64,000 nucleotides of DNA from CAVTSA01 sp963737225 (lineage in GTDB: Bacteria > Chloroflexota > Dormibacteria > Dormibacterales > Dormibacteraceae), in assembly GCA_963737225.1 (NCBI GenBank), contig CAVTSA010000002.1:186001-250000 (forward strand), read 5' to 3'. This document shows positions 8,748 through 17,279 of this stretch, one piece after another; the stretch's first letter is position 1, and every line of letters begins with the position of its first letter. The notes below the pieces were generated by a model. That model saw only the letters and a list, made by a program, of their open reading frames with translations. It was not told the origin of the DNA and ran no database searches. The position numbers and the translations under genes are program-made.

Positions 8748-8771
8748 CCGTTCTGTAATCTGCCCTTTACC
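8743..8771 (+). promoter_or_regulatory. Candidate PHO box upstream of phoU
   Basis: CTTAACC (8743-8749), TGTAATC (8754-8760) and CTTTACC (8765-8771) follow one another at an exact 11 bp period with 4 bp spacers. The first unit overlaps the stop codon of the upstream kinase, and the third ends 71 bp before the chosen phoU start. This is the clearest of the three boxes and suggests feedback control of phoU and perhaps the regulator gene. Confidence 0.55.
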
Positions 8772-8842
8772 TACACGCGCCTAAGTTTTCGATAGTGGAC
8801 GTTGAGGCGCGTCACGACATTGGTGTGGGAGAAGGCCCCGAC

Positions 8843-9502
8843 GTGATCGAGCGCGACCTGCAGGACCTGCGCGAAGCGCTGTTGCGGCTCGCCGGGCAGG
8901 TGGAGTCGCAGATCGAGCGTTCAACGCTGGCGCTGCGGGCCCTGGACGAGGAGGAGGCGCTGGCGGTGCGGCATGGCGACCGCCAGATCAACGAGGCGCA
9001 GGCGGTCCTCCGTGAGCGCTGTTTCGCGATCATCTCCCAGCAGCGCCCCAACGACCGCCAGCTCCGGTTGCTGATCTCGATCCAGTACATCTCGCTGGAG
9101 CTGGAGCGGATGGGCGACTACGCGGTCCGCATCGCTCGCCGCACGGGCATGCTCGCCCAGTTGAGTGAGCGGACGCCGCTCCGCGCCGAGTTCGGGCTGA
9201 TGGGGGAGTTGGCAACGCAGCAGGTCCGCGACATCCTCGATGCACTGATCGAGGTCGACACCGAGCGCGCCCGCGCGGTCGCCGCGCAGGACACGCACAT
9301 CGACCGGCTCTACGAGCGCATCTTCGACGGCGTGGTGGAAGACCTGGCCTCCGTGGAGCGAGGGCCGGACTCGGACCAGGTCCTCCGCATCGTGACGCTG
9401 CTGCAGGTGGCGCACGACCTGGAGCGGATCGGGGATCGCGTGACCAACGTTGCCGAGGACATCGTCTTTCTCGACACCGGCCAAGTCGTCGAGCTCGGGT
9501 GA
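8843..9502 (+). CDS. phoU: Phosphate signalling protein PhoU
   Basis: PhoU is a cytosolic all-helical negative regulator linking the Pst transporter to the PhoR kinase. The 219 aa product shows the two repeated three-helix bundles with the metal-cluster motifs: first ISLELERMGDYAVRIAR at about 80-96, second VAHDLERIGDRVTNVAEDIVF near the end. GTG 8843 is chosen over the further upstream GTG 8795 because GGAGAAGG at 8828-8835 gives a 7 nt spacing and the family usually begins near this point. It follows the kinase gene by 95 bp, which contains a candidate PHO box, and precedes the PhoB-like regulator. Confidence 0.92.
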   Translation: MIERDLQDLREALLRLAGQVESQIERSTLALRALDEEEALAVRHGDRQINEAQAVLRERCFAIISQQRPNDRQLRLLISIQYISLELERMGDYAVRIARRTGMLAQLSERTPLRAEFGLMGELATQQVRDILDALIEVDTERARAVAAQDTHIDRLYERIFDGVVEDLASVERGPDSDQVLRIVTLLQVAHDLERIGDRVTNVAEDIVFLDTGQVVELG

Positions 9503-9700
9503 TCCGCGAAGGGAGCCCACCATGTCGCCGGACCGCCTGTGGGGGAAAAGAGGAATACCGATGAACGACCGCCCGGAAGTGCAGAGGCCGCGGGTGAGGG
9601 GGACGCTCCGATCGCGTCCCACGAAACTGCGCAGGCCCTCGACTCCACGAAGCCCTGCCAGATCGGGTTCCACCCTGCTCGGTTTCGCGGGGGCTCCCAG
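9503..9700 (+). other. Leader between phoU and the PhoB-like gene with competing reading frames
   Basis: Two frames are open here. One continues from GTG 9539 into the regulator and has GC-rich third positions but no good Shine-Dalgarno. The other is a separate 60-codon frame from ATG 9522 (AAGGGAG about 8 nt upstream) that ends in TGA 9702-9704, overlapping the regulator ATG 9701 as ATGA. Either the regulator has an unusual 54-residue extension, or a leader peptide is translationally coupled to it. I see no terminator or repeat here. Confidence 0.4.
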
Positions 9701-10420
9701 ATGAGCCGGATCGTGCTGGTCGAAGACGACGAGGGCATCTCCGAGACGCTCCGCTTCAACCTCGAGGCCGCCGGGCACCACGTGCAGGTCGCCCGCGACG
9801 GCGTCAGCGGGCTGCGCCTGGCCCGGACCGGCGCGCCCGACCTGGTGCTGCTGGACCTGATGCTGCCCGGCATGGACGGAATCGAGGTCTGCCGGCAGCT
9901 GCGACGGTCCGGCACCACGCCCGTCATCATGCTCACCGCCCGCGACGCCGAGGTGGACCGCGTCCTGGGCCTGGAGCTGGGGGCGGACGACTACATCACC
10001 AAGCCCTTCTCGATCCGCGAGGTGCTCGCCCGCATCGCGGCCGTGCTGCGCCGGGTCGATTCCTCCGCGCCCGGCCCCCCCATCCTGCCCGAGCTGGACG
10101 CGTTCGGGAACTTCGTCCTCGACCGTGCGGCCCGGCGGGCCACCATCGACGGGCGCGAGGTGCGGCTGGCCCTCCGCGAGTTCGAGCTGCTCTCGTTCCT
10201 GATCGGCCACTCGGGTCGCGCGCACACGCGCGACGCCCTGATCCAGAACGTGTGGGGACCCGAGTTCAGCGGAGACCAGAAGACGGTCGACGTTCACATC
10301 CGCTGGCTGCGGGAGAAGTTCATGCACCGCGCGCCGTTCGAGATCTCCACCGTGCGCGGCATCGGCTACCGGCTGGACCGGATGCCGGTGCCCCAGCTCG
10401 AGGATCGCGACTCGGCCTGA
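9701..10420 (+). CDS. phoB: PhoB/PhoP-like response regulator (OmpR family)
   Basis: This 239 aa transcription factor has a receiver domain with the acidic pair in IVLVEDDEGIS, phospho-Asp in LVLLDLMLPGMDG (about residue 52), the Thr in IMLTARD and Lys in DYITKPFS. The C-terminal winged helix carries REFELLSFLIGHSGRAHTRD and TVDVHIRWLREKF with the RGIGYRL wing. It is expected to be phosphorylated by the upstream PhoR-like kinase and to bind the 11 bp-period boxes found in this window. ATG 9701 gives the normal family length. An in-frame GTG 9539 would add 54 residues. The pathway assignment follows from the phoU neighbour. Confidence 0.87.
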   Translation: MSRIVLVEDDEGISETLRFNLEAAGHHVQVARDGVSGLRLARTGAPDLVLLDLMLPGMDGIEVCRQLRRSGTTPVIMLTARDAEVDRVLGLELGADDYITKPFSIREVLARIAAVLRRVDSSAPGPPILPELDAFGNFVLDRAARRATIDGREVRLALREFELLSFLIGHSGRAHTRDALIQNVWGPEFSGDQKTVDVHIRWLREKFMHRAPFEISTVRGIGYRLDRMPVPQLEDRDSA

Positions 10421-10439
10421 TCTCGGCCTGCAGCGCCGC

Positions 10440-10498
10440 CCCTCCGCGTGAGACGGGGGCGATTACGGCCTGGATGACCGCCCTTCCGCGTGAAACGG
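10440..10498. repeat. Paired repeat, family A, copy 1 (degenerate)
   Basis: Two copies of CCGCGTGARACGG start at 10444 and 10486, 42 bp apart, in the 166 bp gap between the PhoB-like gene and the next M20 gene. The centre has GGGCG...CGCCC complementarity. It is a diverged member of the TTTCGCGTGAAA family seen intact at 14887, 40639 and 62870. Confidence 0.55.
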
Positions 10499-10586
10499 TT
10501 GCTGGGCCACGGTCGCAGTCGGGACTTCTACACTGGTTCGGTTGGGCCGCTGTTTGGTCGCCGCGCGATGGAGGAGGGGACGTTAG

Positions 10587-11744
10587 GTGGTTGACACCGA
10601 GATCGACGAGGTCCAGGAGCTGCTGACGGCGATGGTCAAGATCCCGAGCGTGACCGTCCGCCCGGGCAGCGAGGGCCCGGGCGAGGCGGCGCTCTCCGAC
10701 TGGGTTGCCGGTTGGCTGCGCGAACAGGGAATGGAGGTCGCCACCCAGGAGGCCAAGCCGGGCCGCAACAACGTCATCGCGCGCATCGCCGGTCGCGATC
10801 GCTCCCGGACCCTGATCCTCAACAGCCACCTGGACACCGTCGAGGTGGAGGGGATGACGGTCGACCCCTTCGGCGCGGCGGTCAACGGCACCCGGCTCTA
10901 CGGCCGCGGGTCCTGTGACGCCAAGGGCTGCCTGACCACGTTCATGCTCGCCGCCCGGCGGGTTGCGCGGGCCCCGGAGCCTCCGCCGATCGACGTCGTC
11001 TTCCTGGCCACCATCGGCGAGGAGTCGGGCGGCTACGGTATCCGCGCCTTCACCGAGGCACTGCCGCCCGACCACGGGATCGTCGGCTGCCTGATCGGCG
11101 AACCGACCGAGCTGCGCGCGGTGATCGCCCACAAGGGCGGCGGCCACGTCGACGTCACCACCCACGGCAAGGCGGCACACTCGTCCCAACCCTGGCAGGG
11201 GGACAACGCGATCTACCGCATGGCGCCGGTGCTGGAGTTCATCGAGCACACGCTGACGCCCGAGCTGGAGGCCACCCGCCACCCGCTGGTGGGACCGCCG
11301 ACGATGGCGGTGACCACCGTCAAAGGCGGCATCGGCGCCAACGTCATCCCGCCCTTCTGCACCATCGGCCTGTCCCGGCGGATGATTCCGGGCGAGGACC
11401 CGACGCAGGTGCTGGGCGATCTCAAGCGGCGCATCGAGGCCCTGGACCCCGAGCACGTCGAGGTCGTCATCGTGGGCGGCCATACCGGGCTCCACACGCC
11501 GGCCGAGGCACCGCTCGCGCAGGCCATCAAGCAGGCGCTCGAGTCCCACGGACTGGACGGGACCGGGATCGGCGTCAACTACGGGACCGACGGCCTGCTG
11601 GTCGCGCCGCTTGGCATCCCGGTCGTCGTGTTCGGTCCCGGCTCCATCGACGTCGCGCACCAGGCGGACGAGTCGGTCGACCTGCGCGAGGTGGCGACCG
11701 CGGCCGCCGTGGTGACCGACCTGGTTGGTGACTTTCACGGGTAA
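10587..11744 (+). CDS. M20 family metallopeptidase (ArgE/DapE type)
   Basis: This di-zinc deacylase/peptidase of 385 aa belongs to the ArgE/DapE/ACY1 group. Zinc-site motifs are LILNSHLDTVEV (His and catalytic Asp), YGRGSCDAKG (bridging Asp), FLATIGEESGGYG (general-base Glu-Glu), the IGEPT metal region and a C-terminal His in DVAHQADESV. The lid starts around AHKGGGHVDVTTHGKAAHSSQP. GTG 10587 has GGAGGGG at 10574-10580, about 6 nt upstream. Likely substrates are N-acetyl- or N-succinyl-amino acids or a dipeptide. The neighbours do not decide between them. Confidence 0.87.
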   Translation: MVDTEIDEVQELLTAMVKIPSVTVRPGSEGPGEAALSDWVAGWLREQGMEVATQEAKPGRNNVIARIAGRDRSRTLILNSHLDTVEVEGMTVDPFGAAVNGTRLYGRGSCDAKGCLTTFMLAARRVARAPEPPPIDVVFLATIGEESGGYGIRAFTEALPPDHGIVGCLIGEPTELRAVIAHKGGGHVDVTTHGKAAHSSQPWQGDNAIYRMAPVLEFIEHTLTPELEATRHPLVGPPTMAVTTVKGGIGANVIPPFCTIGLSRRMIPGEDPTQVLGDLKRRIEALDPEHVEVVIVGGHTGLHTPAEAPLAQAIKQALESHGLDGTGIGVNYGTDGLLVAPLGIPVVVFGPGSIDVAHQADESVDLREVATAAAVVTDLVGDFHG

Positions 11745-11771
11745 CTCGATGGAGCGTGCGGGGACCCAGGC

Positions 11772-11826
11772 GGCATCCCGTGAGACCGGGCGCTCACGTG
11801 ACGTCGTGAGCGCGGTCTCCCGTGGC
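11772..11826. repeat. Hairpin related to repeat family A, between M20 and SNF2 genes
   Basis: GAGACCGGGCGCTCAC (11779-11794) can pair with GTGAGCGCGGTCTC downstream across a short GTGACGTC loop, giving a stem of about 14 bp with a small bulge. The outer TCCCGTGAGACCGG resembles a diverged family-A unit. It falls in the leader of the SNF2 gene if that gene starts at 11851, and so could act as a terminator for the upstream gene or as an attenuator. Confidence 0.6.
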
Positions 11827-11850
11827 GGCGGCCCGCCGCCGGAGCTGGTC

Positions 11851-14814
11851 GTGGTGGAGGCCCTGTGGTCACCCTCCCACCAGGTCTGTCTCTGGGCCCA
11901 CGAGCCGGTCCGCGGCGAGGGACCGGCGCTGGCCGACGACGCCACCGGCCCCCAGGCGGGCGAGCTGCTGCACCTGCTGCCCCCGGTCCGGGAGGCGGGA
12001 GGCGGCCGCGCGGTCGACCTGACGCTCCTCCTGCCCGGATCCACCGGCCTCTTGAGGCGGCGCTGGCCGACGCTTGCGATCAATCCCAACGTCGCCCTCG
12101 ACGCCCTCCCGGCCCTGGCGCAGGAGGCACCGCCCGGCGTCCGCCTTGGCCTCTCGGCGCAGGTGCTGGCGCGAATCTGCGAGCTCGCGCTCGAGCTGCT
12201 GGCGGGCGGGCGCTTCTTGCCCGCCCTCCTCCGCGCCGGCGAGCGCCACGTCGCGCGCTGGGTGCCCCGCCTGGAGCCTGACGACCGGGACCGGCTGCGC
12301 GTGCTGGCCGAGGCGCTCCCACCGGCGGCGCGCGCCGAGGTGTCGGATGCCGGCCCCGAGGGCCCCACCGCGCGCAAGCTGGCCGAGGACTTCCTGGCCG
12401 CCACCGTCGACGCGGCGGCCCGGGTGGGCGGGCGCCAGGTGGCTCCGCCCCGCTACGACGGGACCGCGGCGGCAGCCTGGGTGACGGCCCTCACCGCTTC
12501 CGGCGGCGCCATGAACGGGCCGCCCGACCGTCTGGGCCGGCTCCGGCAGTCGCTGGAGTCCTGGCTCAAGGCGGCCGCGCCTCCCGATGCTCCCTTCCGC
12601 ACCTGCTTCCGCCTGCAGCCGCCGGAGTCCGACTCGCCCGATCTCCGATGGTCTCTGGACTTCCTCCTCCAGGCGCGCGACGAGCCGAGCCTGCTGGTCG
12701 ACGCCGGTGCGGTGTGGAGGGCGCCGGACCGGCTTCAGCTCCCCGGGCGGATCGTGGAGGCGCCGCAGGAGCTGCTGCTTGCCGACCTGGGCCGTGCCTC
12801 CCGCCTGTGGCCGCCGCTCGAGCGGAGTCTGCACGAAGCGACCCCGGCGCGCCTCGGCCTGGACGCGCAGGGGGCCCACGACTTCCTGCGCGAGGGAGCG
12901 CCGCTGCTCGCGCAGTCCGGCTTCGGGGTCCTCCTCCCCGCCTGGTGGCGCGACCAGAAGGAACGGCTGGGGGCGCGCCTGGTCGCCAGGCCACACGAGG
13001 ACGACCTGGGCACCGGCCTGCTGGGCCGGGAGGGCCTTTGCGACTACCGCTGGGAGGCGGCGCTGGGGGACGAGCCGCTGACCGTCGCGGAGCTGCGGAA
13101 CCTGGCCGAGCTGAAGCTGCCGCTGGTCCAGCTCCGGGGACGCTGGGTGGAGGTGCGTCCCGACGACCTGCGCCTGGCGGTTCGAGCTCTGGAGCGGCAG
13201 GAACGGGAGGGTGGCGGCACCATGACCGTCCCACAGCTCCTGCGTACCGTCAGCGGGCTGCAACCCGTCGAGACCGGGCTCCCCATCGTCGGCGTCGACG
13301 CCCAGGGGTGGCTTCGCGCCATGCTCCAGGAGCCGACCGGCTGGCGTCCCGAGGCCCTCCTTGCCCCGGACAGCTTCCATGGGGAGCTGCGCCCCTATCA
13401 GGAGCGCGGGCTGGGGTGGCTGCGCTTCCTCGATCGCCAGGGCCTCGGCGCCTGCCTGGCCGACGACATGGGCCTGGGCAAGACGATCCAGCTGCTGGCG
13501 CTGCTGCTGCTGGAGCGGGCGGAGGGCGAGGCCCCGGGGCCTACCCTGCTCGTCTGTCCCATGTCGCTGGTCGGCAACTGGCAGCATGAGACCGCGCGGT
13601 TCGCCCCCAGCCTCGCCGTCCACGTGCACCACGGTTCGGGCCGGCTGAGCGGGCAGGAGTTCGCCGGCGCCGCCGCGGCTGCCGACCTGGTGCTCACCAC
13701 CTACAGCCTCGCCGCCCGCGACCGTGACGTGCTGGCCGGCGTGAGCTGGGGGCGGATCGTCCTCGACGAGGCCCAGAACATCAAGAACCGGGAGTCGGCA
13801 CAGGCGCACGCGGTGCGGTCGCTGCCCACCGAGCGGCGTGCGGCGTTGACGGGCACCCCGCTCGAGAACCGCCTCAGCGAGCTCTGGTCGATCATGGACT
13901 TCTGCAACCCGGGCCTGCTCGGCACGGCGGCCGACTTCCGGCGCCGCTTCGCGGTCCCCATCGAGCGCTACCGGGACGACGAGTCGGCATCGCTGCTGCG
14001 CCGCCTCACCGGACCCTTCGTGCTGCGGCGGCTGAAGACCGACCGTTCGATCATCGCCGACCTGCCGGACAAGGTCGAGATCAAGGTCTTCTGCAACATC
14101 ACCCGCGAGCAGGCCACGCTCTACCAGGCGATCCTCGACGACATGCTGGCCCGCATCCAGCAGTCCAGCGGCATCGCCCGACGCGGCTACGTGCTGGCCA
14201 CCATGACCCGGCTGAAGCAGGTGCTCAACCACCCCGCCCACCTGCTCCACGACGGGACCGCGCTCGCCGGCCGGTCGGGGAAGCTGCAGCGGCTGGAGGA
14301 GGTGCTCGAAGAGGTGCTGGCCGACGACGACCGCGCCCTCGTCTTCACCCAGTACGCGGAGATGGGAGGCCTCCTGCAGCGCTATCTCGCCGAGGGGCTG
14401 CACCAGGAGGTCCTGTTCCTGCACGGAGAGACCCCGAAGGCACAGCGCGACGAGATGGTGGAGCGCTTCCAGACCGGGGAAGGGCCGTCCATCTTCCTGC
14501 TCTCGTTGAAGGCGGGCGGCACCGGCCTCAACCTGACGGCCGCCAACCACGTGATCCACTTCGACCGCTGGTGGAACCCCGCCGTCGAGGACCAGGCGAC
14601 CGACCGCGCGTTTCGCATCGGCCAGCGGCGCGACGTGCAGGTCCGCAAGCTGATCTGCGTGGGGACGCTGGAGGAGCGCATCGATCGGATGCTGGAGGAC
14701 AAGCGGGCGCTCGCGCAGCAGATCGTGGGTTCCGGCGAAGGCTGGCTGACCGAGCTCTCTACCGAGGAGCTGCGCGACCTGGTCGAGCTGTCCCGCGACG
14801 CGGTGGCGGAATGA
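11851..14814 (+). CDS. SNF2-family DNA-dependent ATPase/helicase
   Basis: This large Swi2/Snf2 translocase has about 987 aa. The N-terminal half is the bacterial SNF2-associated region. The motor has motif I DDMGLGKTIQLLAL, motif II IVLDEAQNIKN, motif III LTGTPLENRLSELWS, motif V LLSLKAGGTGLNLTAAN and motif VI DQATDRAFRIGQ. I chose GTG 11851 over ATG 11749. It has GGAG 6 nt upstream, the product then begins VVVEALWSP as in relatives, and the earlier codons translate the hairpin at 11772-11826. The next gene is a SWIM zinc-finger protein, a common partner, which points to nucleic-acid remodelling or repair. The specific role is unknown. Confidence 0.92.
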   Translation: MVEALWSPSHQVCLWAHEPVRGEGPALADDATGPQAGELLHLLPPVREAGGGRAVDLTLLLPGSTGLLRRRWPTLAINPNVALDALPALAQEAPPGVRLGLSAQVLARICELALELLAGGRFLPALLRAGERHVARWVPRLEPDDRDRLRVLAEALPPAARAEVSDAGPEGPTARKLAEDFLAATVDAAARVGGRQVAPPRYDGTAAAAWVTALTASGGAMNGPPDRLGRLRQSLESWLKAAAPPDAPFRTCFRLQPPESDSPDLRWSLDFLLQARDEPSLLVDAGAVWRAPDRLQLPGRIVEAPQELLLADLGRASRLWPPLERSLHEATPARLGLDAQGAHDFLREGAPLLAQSGFGVLLPAWWRDQKERLGARLVARPHEDDLGTGLLGREGLCDYRWEAALGDEPLTVAELRNLAELKLPLVQLRGRWVEVRPDDLRLAVRALERQEREGGGTMTVPQLLRTVSGLQPVETGLPIVGVDAQGWLRAMLQEPTGWRPEALLAPDSFHGELRPYQERGLGWLRFLDRQGLGACLADDMGLGKTIQLLALLLLERAEGEAPGPTLLVCPMSLVGNWQHETARFAPSLAVHVHHGSGRLSGQEFAGAAAAADLVLTTYSLAARDRDVLAGVSWGRIVLDEAQNIKNRESAQAHAVRSLPTERRAALTGTPLENRLSELWSIMDFCNPGLLGTAADFRRRFAVPIERYRDDESASLLRRLTGPFVLRRLKTDRSIIADLPDKVEIKVFCNITREQATLYQAILDDMLARIQQSSGIARRGYVLATMTRLKQVLNHPAHLLHDGTALAGRSGKLQRLEEVLEEVLADDDRALVFTQYAEMGGLLQRYLAEGLHQEVLFLHGETPKAQRDEMVERFQTGEGPSIFLLSLKAGGTGLNLTAANHVIHFDRWWNPAVEDQATDRAFRIGQRRDVQVRKLICVGTLEERIDRMLEDKRALAQQIVGSGEGWLTELSTEELRDLVELSRDAVAE

Positions 14815-14886
14815 CCCCACCAACCCCCGGACCCCACGCTCCCTCTTCCCTTCGCGCACACCTCCCCACTCCGCACGCACCTACCT

Positions 14887-14950
14887 CCGGTTTCGCGTGA
14901 AAACGGGACTATGGCGGCCCTCATACCCCCGGTTTCGCGTGAAATCGGGG
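14887..14950. repeat. Paired palindromic repeat, family A, copy 3
   Basis: Two copies of CCGGTTTCGCGTGAAAWCGGG begin at 14888 and 14930, so the TTTCGCG cores (14891 and 14933) are exactly 42 bp apart. Between them TATGGCGGCCCTCATA forms a smaller dyad. The element fills the gap between the SNF2 stop and the SWIM gene start and has no open frame I would accept. Confidence 0.85.
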
Positions 14951-14970
14951 ATTCCGGCGGGGGTCACGGG

Positions 14971-15795
14971 GTGAGCCCGGCCACCAGGGGGAGGCGCCGG
15001 CGCGCGCCCGCACCCGGCGAATCCTGGTGGTCCCGGCGTTTTCTGGCCGTGCTGGAGACGTTCGACTCCGGCTTCCGGGTGGAGCGGGGTCGCGACTACG
15101 CGCGGCGGGGCAGGGTCCGCAACCTGAGTGTCGAGCCCGGTGAGCTGCGGGCGGTCGTCCACGGCACCCGGCGCATGCCCTACTCGGTGCGCGTCACCTA
15201 TCCGCCGGTGCCCGCCGAGGACTGGGTTCGGGTGGAGCGTGCGATGGCGCATCAGGCGCTGTTCGCCGCGCGCCTGCTGGCCGGCGAGCTTCCGCACGAG
15301 GCGGTCGACGTCTTCGAGGGCTGCGGCGTCGCCCTCTTTCCGGACCAGGGCTCTCTGTTCCGCTCCAGCTGCACGTGCCCCGACGAGGTCAACCCGTGCA
15401 AGCACATCGCGGCGCTCTTCTACGCCTTCGCGGAGGCCCTGGACCGCAACCCGTTCCTCCTTTTCCGGTGGCGCGGACGCAGCGAGGACCGCCTGATCGC
15501 CGACCTGCGCACGCTGCGCGCGGGCGAGGAGGTCCCTGACCCGGAGCAGGAGGCGGTCGAGCGCGAAGCCCGCCGCGAGCGGGCGCGGCGTTCCACGTTC
15601 TGGAACCAGGAGGTGGACCTGTCCGCGATCACGATCCACCCGGTCGGCGCCGAGGCACCGGACGCGCTGCTCCGTCAGCTGGGCCCGACCGGCGTCCGCG
15701 TCGGCGACCAGGACCTGGTGGTTCGTCTGCGGTCGCTTTACGAGGCGATCGTCGGCGAGGCCGTCCGCCGCTCCCTGGGAGACGGCGACCAGTAG
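14971..15795 (+). CDS. SWIM zinc-finger protein
   Basis: This 274 aa protein carries a SWIM zinc finger at about residues 130-150, SSCTCPDEVNPCKHIAALFY, with ligands C-x-C-x(n)-C-x-H. SWIM fingers bind DNA or protein and often pair with SNF2 ATPases in high-GC bacteria, as here. The N-terminal part contains a Trp-rich SWWSRRFLAVLETF and a basic stretch. The C-terminal third is charged and helical, without a recognised domain. GTG 14971 follows GGCGGGGG with about 7 nt spacing. The in-frame ATG 14911 would translate half of the family-A repeat and is rejected. It probably serves as an accessory factor of the upstream motor. Confidence 0.85.
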   Translation: MSPATRGRRRRAPAPGESWWSRRFLAVLETFDSGFRVERGRDYARRGRVRNLSVEPGELRAVVHGTRRMPYSVRVTYPPVPAEDWVRVERAMAHQALFAARLLAGELPHEAVDVFEGCGVALFPDQGSLFRSSCTCPDEVNPCKHIAALFYAFAEALDRNPFLLFRWRGRSEDRLIADLRTLRAGEEVPDPEQEAVEREARRERARRSTFWNQEVDLSAITIHPVGAEAPDALLRQLGPTGVRVGDQDLVVRLRSLYEAIVGEAVRRSLGDGDQ

Positions 15796-15860
15796 GGACG
15801 TTTGTCTACGGACGGACCTCAAAACAGCGCGCGAGGGGTCGCTCTGTAGACAAACGGCCC
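15795..15860. repeat. Inverted-repeat element, family B, copy 1
   Basis: CGTTTGTCTAC (15799-15809) and GTAGACAAACG (15846-15856) are perfect inverted arms closing a loop of about 36 nt. The element begins at the stop codon of the SWIM gene and ends 15 bp before the end of the convergent gene, a position suited to a bidirectional terminator. Related elements occur at 19795, 25357, 45499 and 55517. Confidence 0.8.
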
Positions 15861-15874
15861 CCGGTGCGTGGGGG

Positions 15875-17068
15875 TCAGAGCGAGACGGTCATCACGGCCA
15901 GGTAGTCGTCGGTCGCGATCGGGTCAGGCGTCATCTGCGAAGTCGACAGGAGCAGGCGCACCTCGGTCACGTTCTGCTCCACCTCGAACACGAGCGACCC
16001 CGACTCGCTCGCGCCGGGAGCCAGCAGCTGCGCGCCGTCGGGCAGGTCCACCGCCTCCTGCGAGGCGTCCTGCCAGTACTCCCCTCCCTCCGGTGAGGTG
16101 ACCACCGGCTCTCCCAGCGGGATGCCGATCGGCACCGTCGACGTGTTGCTCACCGTGACCTGGAAGCGCAGGTATCGGTACCCGTCGGGCGCCGCGTTGG
16201 GCCCCGCCCCGTAGCCGACCTGGGGGTTGCTCACGTCGAGCGTGAAGATCGGCGTCTTGAGCGACTGTCCGGTCTGCCCCCGGTAGACGGTGGTCTCGAC
16301 CTGGGAGGCCGGCGGCGCATGGAGCGCCGGCGCGTTTCCGAAGTTGGCGAAGGTGTAGCGGTAGCCGAGGTCGATCGCCTGCAGCGGGCGGCCGCTCTGG
16401 ACGCCGATCCACCACTGGTCGCCGAGCCCGTCCGACAGGTGCCAGGCCTGCTCCCCGTCCATGCTCACCGGGCCGCCCACGATGACGTTCGCGCTCGGCG
16501 TGCCGCCGTCCCAGTCGAGGTAGTAGTACTCACCGTTGTAGGTCGGGTCCAGCTCCCAGGGTCCGCGCTGGGTCTCCCGCGCGTAGCCGTACCCCCCGAT
16601 GTCGAGGAATTGCTGGGCGAAGTAGCCGTTCATCCGCTCGGTGACCTCGTAGGCCCGCTGCGGGGAGAAGAAGATCTCCCCTTTCGCCGTCTGGCCGCCC
16701 GGGAGCGTCCCCACCCCGGTAAAGGTGGCGCTCCCCACGTGGTGCGTGAACGGGGCGCGCAGGATGGCCTGCACCGAGGGCATCGGGCCCGGGGTCTGCT
16801 GCGCCGATGGCGGCAGGTGGGCCAGCGCGAAGTTCCCGACGCCGGCGACCAGGAGCGCCACCAGCAGCGCCGCGGCGCCCAGAACCGGCCAGCGGGTGAT
16901 CCGCTCCACCGGGCGGGCGGGACGGGGCGTCGCGGGGGCCTGGTACCGGTATTCCGCGGGCGGCAGCGCTCCGAGCACCTTCGACGCCGGGATCCAGGCC
17001 TCCCCCGTCCAGTACCAGCGGCCGTCTGGCGTGTAGCGCGGATACGCACGCTCCCCGGGGCCGGACAC
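15875..17068 (-). CDS. Membrane-anchored protein with DUF2510-like N-terminus and DUF4352-like C-domain
   Basis: This 397 aa protein is probably exposed outside the membrane. The cytoplasmic N-terminus has a Trp/Tyr motif YTPDGRWYWTGEAWIP like the short DUF2510 segment. One membrane helix follows (about 62-85, VLGAAALLVALLVAGVGNFAL). Then comes a beta-rich extracytoplasmic region resembling LolA/LppX-type lipoprotein folds (about 100-255). The C-terminal immunoglobulin-like DUF4352 domain (about 270-395) contains YRYLRFQVTVSNTSTVPI. No enzyme motif is seen. The GTG start lacks a clear Shine-Dalgarno. Such proteins are usually annotated only by DUF, and a role in envelope binding or sensing is a guess. 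Confidence 0.65.
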   Translation of the reverse strand: MSGPGERAYPRYTPDGRWYWTGEAWIPASKVLGALPPAEYRYQAPATPRPARPVERITRWPVLGAAALLVALLVAGVGNFALAHLPPSAQQTPGPMPSVQAILRAPFTHHVGSATFTGVGTLPGGQTAKGEIFFSPQRAYEVTERMNGYFAQQFLDIGGYGYARETQRGPWELDPTYNGEYYYLDWDGGTPSANVIVGGPVSMDGEQAWHLSDGLGDQWWIGVQSGRPLQAIDLGYRYTFANFGNAPALHAPPASQVETTVYRGQTGQSLKTPIFTLDVSNPQVGYGAGPNAAPDGYRYLRFQVTVSNTSTVPIGIPLGEPVVTSPEGGEYWQDASQEAVDLPDGAQLLAPGASESGSLVFEVEQNVTEVRLLLSTSQMTPDPIATDDYLAVMTVSL

Positions 17069-17194
17069 AACGGTTCACGTTACCCGGCGGACGGCCTGGT
17101 GAGAGCAGTCGAATACGTGCTCCCTCGCAGCCCGCCCCGGAGGCGCAGGTCGGGACGGCGGGATAGGCAGCGACGCGACAGAAAGCGTCAGACT

Positions 17195-17242
17195 GTCCGC
17201 ACTCTGACCCTACCCGCGCGCCTGTAGGGTCAGAGTGTGGAC
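17195..17242. terminator. Long near-perfect hairpin (19 bp stem)
   Basis: GTCCGCACTCTGACCCTAC (17195-17213) pairs with GTAGGGTCAGAGTGTGGAC (17224-17242) with one mismatch and a 10 nt loop. It lies 38 bp past the end of the carbonic anhydrase gene in its direction of transcription and upstream of the DUF4352-like gene. It has no T-run, so it may be an rho-independent-like terminator variant or a small repeat element. Confidence 0.6.
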
Positions 17243-17279
17243 ACTCTGGCGATCCCGGGGGGTTGGAGGGAGGGGTGGG

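Noticed and set aside
11869..14880. Open frame of about 1000 codons antisense to the SNF2 gene
   Set aside because: High-GC genomes give long antisense frames. Its residues are dominated by shadow-type Gln/Arg/His/Gly/Val runs, there is no motif, and the sense strand encodes a complete SNF2 motor.
14911..14970. ATG 14911 as start of the SWIM gene
   Set aside because: It would translate half of a dispersed repeat, while GTG 14971 has a Shine-Dalgarno and fits the protein.
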